Positions 61,354 through 64,000 of a stretch of 64,000 nucleotides of DNA are shown in pieces (the stretch's first letter is position 1; the number at the start of each line of letters is the position of its first letter). The notes under the pieces were generated by a model that was given only the letters and a program-made list of their open reading frames with translations, had not been told where the DNA came from and did no database searches. The position numbers and the translations under genes are program-made. The DNA comes from Miltoncostaea sp963770865 (GTDB lineage Bacteria; Actinomycetota; Thermoleophilia; Miltoncostaeales; Miltoncostaeaceae), in contig CAVYRD010000022.1 in NCBI GenBank assembly GCA_963770865.1, forward strand, positions 45,847 to 109,846, read 5' to 3'.

Positions 61354-61770
61354 CGCCCGGCGCCGCCGTCAGGGCGCGGTTGACCGACAGGGCGCCCGCG
61401 CCGGTCCACACGAGCGCCAGCATCACCACCAGGAGCGCCGGCGCGAGGCCGAGGTGGACGGGGCCTCCCTCGACGCGGCCCGCGGTGGCCACGGCCCCAA
61501 CCATGTTCAGCGCCAGCAGCAGCGCGGCCACGCGCGTGGCGAACCCGGCCAGCAGGGCAAGGCCGCCGAGCAGCTCCACCAGCCCCACGGCGTAGGTCGC
61601 CAGCTCCGGCCCGGCACGCTGGAGCGCTCGAACGCGGCGGCCTCGGCGTCGTGGCGGGTGAACTTGCCCACCGAGAAGGCCAGGAACACGGCGCCCGCCG
61701 CGACGCGCGCCACCAGGGGACCGGCGCCCCCTCCGGTCGCCAGGACGGCCCTCCACCGATCTTCCACCAC
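61319..61770 (-). CDS. DoxX-family membrane protein, frameshifted
   Basis: GTG 61770 opens GPLVARVAAGAVFLAFSVGK (helix 1) and runs to ERSSVPG; the rest (GPELATYAVGLVELLGGLAL; LLALNMVGAVATAGRV; LVVMLALVWTGAGALSVNRA) is in another frame. Adding one C within 61606-61614 joins them as VPGPELATYAVG. Four helices in total, as in DoxX/DoxD-like proteins tied to quinone or thiosulfate redox. Probably a sequencing error, as the two halves are otherwise intact. Confidence 0.75.
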
Positions 61771-61865
61771 ACCTCCCCTCCGCGGTCGTCGCGCGCGGTG
61801 TCGTCCCGGTGCTCACGACCGCGTTACGCGCGGGCTCCGGCCGAGGCGCGCGGGATGCTGCGCGC

Positions 61866-62850
61866 GTGCTCGTTGACTGCGCGCTCTACCGCGACGGCGT
61901 CCGCCAGGACGGCCCCCGCGACCTCACCGGCGTCGCGGCCGCCGCGCGCGCCGGCGACGGCATGGCTTGGATCGGCCTCGACCGCCCGGACGACGCGGAG
62001 TTCGCCGAGGTCGCCCGCGAGTTCGGCCTGCACCCCCTCGCCGTCGAGGACGCGGTGCACGCGCATCAGCGCCCGAAGCTGGAGCGCTACGGCGACACGC
62101 TCTACTGCGTGCTGCGGCCCGCGCGGTACATCGACGAGAGCGAGACGGTGGAGTTCGGCGAGCTGCACGTCTTCGCCGGCCCGAACTTCGTCGTCTCCTC
62201 GCGCCAGGACGACGCGCGCGACCTCGCGGGCGCGCGCGCCGGGCTGGAGTCCCGCCCCGAGCTGCTCCGGCGCGGGCCGGTGGTGATCCTCCACGCGATC
62301 ATGGACCGGGTGGTCTACGACTACGCCCCGGTCGTGGCGGGCCTCGAGAACGACATCGACGAGATCGAGGACGAGGTGTTCGGCGGCAGCCCGAGCGTCT
62401 CGCGGCGCATCTACGAGTTTCTCTCGCGCGAGGTGATCGCCTTCGGGCGCGCGTCCACGCCCCTGGCCGGCATGCTCGACCCGCTCCTGCGCGATCCCGG
62501 CGTGGGGGACGAGGAGCGCCGCTACCTGCGCGACGTGCAGGACCACGCCCTTCGGGTGCAGGAGCAGGTGGACGGCTCCGCGAGCTGCTCCAGAGCAGTT
62601 CCTGAGCGTCAACCTCACGCTCGAGACGAAGGCGCTCAGCGAGGCGTCGATCGCCCAGAACGAAGAGGTGAAGCGCATCTCGGCCTGGGCCGCCATCCTC
62701 TTCGCGCCGACGCTGATCGGGACGATCTACGGCATGAACTTCCGCCACATGCCGACCCACTGGCGCGCGGGCTACCCGCTGGCGCTCGCCCTGATGGTCG
62801 CCACGTCGGTCACGCTCTACCTGCTCTTCCGGCGGCGCGACTGGATCTGA
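61866..62850 (+). CDS. corA: CorA-type Mg2+/Co2+ channel, frameshifted twice
   Basis: GTG 61866 gives LVDCALYRDGVRQDGPRDLT and a normal CorA cytoplasmic domain to QEQVDG (62574). One missing base there, then RELLQS, and another at about 62600, then FLSVNLTLETKALSEASIAQ; KRISAWAAILFAPTLIGTIY; GMNFRHMP and RRRDWI at the end. The YGMN selectivity motif is intact as IYGMNF, so the original protein was a full CorA. Two single-base deletions separate three good frames. Confidence 0.82.
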
Positions 62851-62898
62851 GCGACCCCGCGGGCGCACGGGGGCGCCCCTGCGTCATGCTGGCGCCCG

Positions 62899-64000
62899 AT
62901 GCCTCGACAGCCGCCCGCGAGCCGCGCCGCCACCGCCGAGGAGCTGCTGCGGCTCGCGACGCCCCAGGGGCGCTGGGTGGTCTTCGCCACGGTGCTCAGC
63001 TCGCCATGGTCGGCGTCGACGCGACGGCGGTCAACGTCGCTACCCCGGCGATCGGCGACGACTTCGACGCCGCCCTCAGCAGCCTGCAGTGGGTCATCAA
63101 CGCCTACACGCTGGCGCTGGCCGGGCTCGTTGCTGCTGGGCGGGTCGCTGGGCGACCGTTACGGACGGCGGCGCATCTTCGTGACCGGGGTCGTCTGGTT
63201 CGCGGTCGCTTCGCTGCTGTGCGGCGTCGCGCCCAACGCCGGCGCTGCTGATCGCGGCGCGCGCCCTGCAGGGCATCGGCGGCGCGCTGCTCACGCCGGG
63301 CAGCCTGGCGATCATCCAGTCGACGTTCCGCGGAGGAGGACCGGGCCCAGGCCATCGGCCTGTGGTCCGGGCTCAGCGGTCTCGCGCTGGCCGTCGGGCC
63401 GTTCGTCGGCGGTTACCTGATCGAGGCGGCCTCATGGCGGTGGATCTTCCTGCTCAACCTGCCGCTCGTGGCCGCCGTGGTGTGGATCGCCCAGACCAAG
63501 GTGCCGGAGTCGAAGGACCCGGGGGTGGAGGGACGGCTCGACGTGGCTGGAGCCGCCCTCGCTGGCCCGGTCGGTCGGCGGCGCTGGTGTGGGGCCTCAT
63601 CGAGGGGCCGGTGCGCGGCTGGACGTCCACCGCCGTGCTGGCCGGCCTCGTGGGCGGCGTCATCGTGCTTTCGGCGTTCGGCCTCCTCGAGCGGCGCCTG
63701 GCCCACCCCATGCTCCCGCTGTCCATCTTCTCGTCGCGGCAGTTCAGCGGCGCCAACGCCGTGACCTTCGTCGTCTACGGGGCCCTCGGCGCCGCGCTCT
63801 TCCTCATCCCCATCCAGTTGCAGCAGGTGCTCGACTACTCGCCCATCGAAGCCGTGCGTCGCGCTGCTCCGGTGACGCTCATGCTGCTCCTGCTCTCGCC
63901 GCGGGCGGGCCGCCTGTCGCAGCAGATCGGCCCCAGGCTGCCGATGACCGCCGGCCCCATCATCGCCGGCCTCGGCTTGGCGCTGATGACGCGCATCGGC
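62899..64000 (+). pseudogene. second EmrB/QacA-type MFS transporter, many frameshifts, truncated by the window end
   Basis: ATG 62899 starts an MFS protein whose parts lie in three frames: ATPQGRWVVFATVLSS; MVGVDATAVNVATPAIGDDF; SLLLGGSLGDRYGRRRIFVT; ALLIAARALQGIGGALLTPG; RAQAIGLWSGLSGLALAVGP; ALVWGLIEGPVRGWTSTAVL; and TLMLLLLSPRAGRLSQQIGP. Frame changes near 63001, 63129, 63241, 63332 and 63574, and a compensating pair at about 63855/63869, separate them. Residues inside each part are well conserved, which points to sequencing errors in one intact gene. The C-terminus lies beyond the window. Confidence 0.75.

Noticed and set aside
62899..64000. The MFS frameshifts as programmed frameshifting or a real ancient pseudogene
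   Set aside because: Too many sites with no slippery sequence pattern, while the residues between are conserved. Sequence error is the simpler explanation.

Overview
The window is about 74% GC, packed with short intergenic gaps, GTG/TTG starts and four-base stop/start overlaps, as expected for a free-living high-GC actinobacterium. The gene mix (LonA rather than only Clp, a RsbW/RpoF stress operon, NhaA paralogs, a phosphosulfolactate-synthase homologue, many HisKA_3/NarL pairs) fits Thermoleophilia/Solirubrobacterales best. That placement is inferred from content, not from sequence comparison. No prophage, insertion sequence or CRISPR array was found.

Layout. 0-8.4 kb: small proteins, an MBL hydrolase, a PhoR-like kinase, then a cell-surface sugar cluster (DegT aminotransferase, DUF354, CapD-like epimerase) ending in a Cys-rich peptide and a membrane pseudokinase. 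8.4-15.8 kb: HxlR/PPOX pair, lon, a divergent LysR gene with two perfect palindromes between them, then a tightly coupled FAD oxidoreductase, phosphosulfolactate synthase and ATP sulfurylase set. 15.8-19 kb: two secreted glycosidase-like proteins, one frameshifted. 19-23.3 kb: general-stress operon sigF-rsbW-rsbW-like-yihY-nhaA with sigma-B-type promoters and a divergent STAS gene. 23.2-30.2 kb: UppP, a subtilase (frameshifted), Zn-ribbon/PAS, aldo-keto reductase, degenerate GGDEF, epimerase, DsbB. 30.2-38 kb: tRNA-Ala(TGC), a second NhaA with its own two-component system, and a stretch rich in gene remnants (flavoprotein disulfide reductase, SIMPL/LuxR chimera, SDR). 38-43.6 kb: phosphoesterase, thioredoxin, ECF sigma operon, second UppP, ArsR.

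43.6-53.2 kb is the most distinctive region: three adjacent gene sets that mix ApbE flavin transferases, bis-histidine heme membrane proteins of the ferric-reductase type, three-cysteine ferredoxins, flavoprotein reductases, tiny membrane proteins and exported low-complexity proteins. Together they look like routes that carry electrons from NAD(P)H through ferredoxin and membrane heme to flavinylated extracytoplasmic partners. A membrane-anchored sigma factor lies among them. 53.2-59.4 kb adds a DUF2231 protein, two sensor/regulator pairs and two paralogous secreted proteins. 59.4-64 kb carries a drug exporter with a divergent ArsR gene, DoxX, CorA and a second exporter running off the end. 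From 61.0 kb onward single-base frameshifts become very dense, which suggests poor sequence quality at a contig end more than biology.
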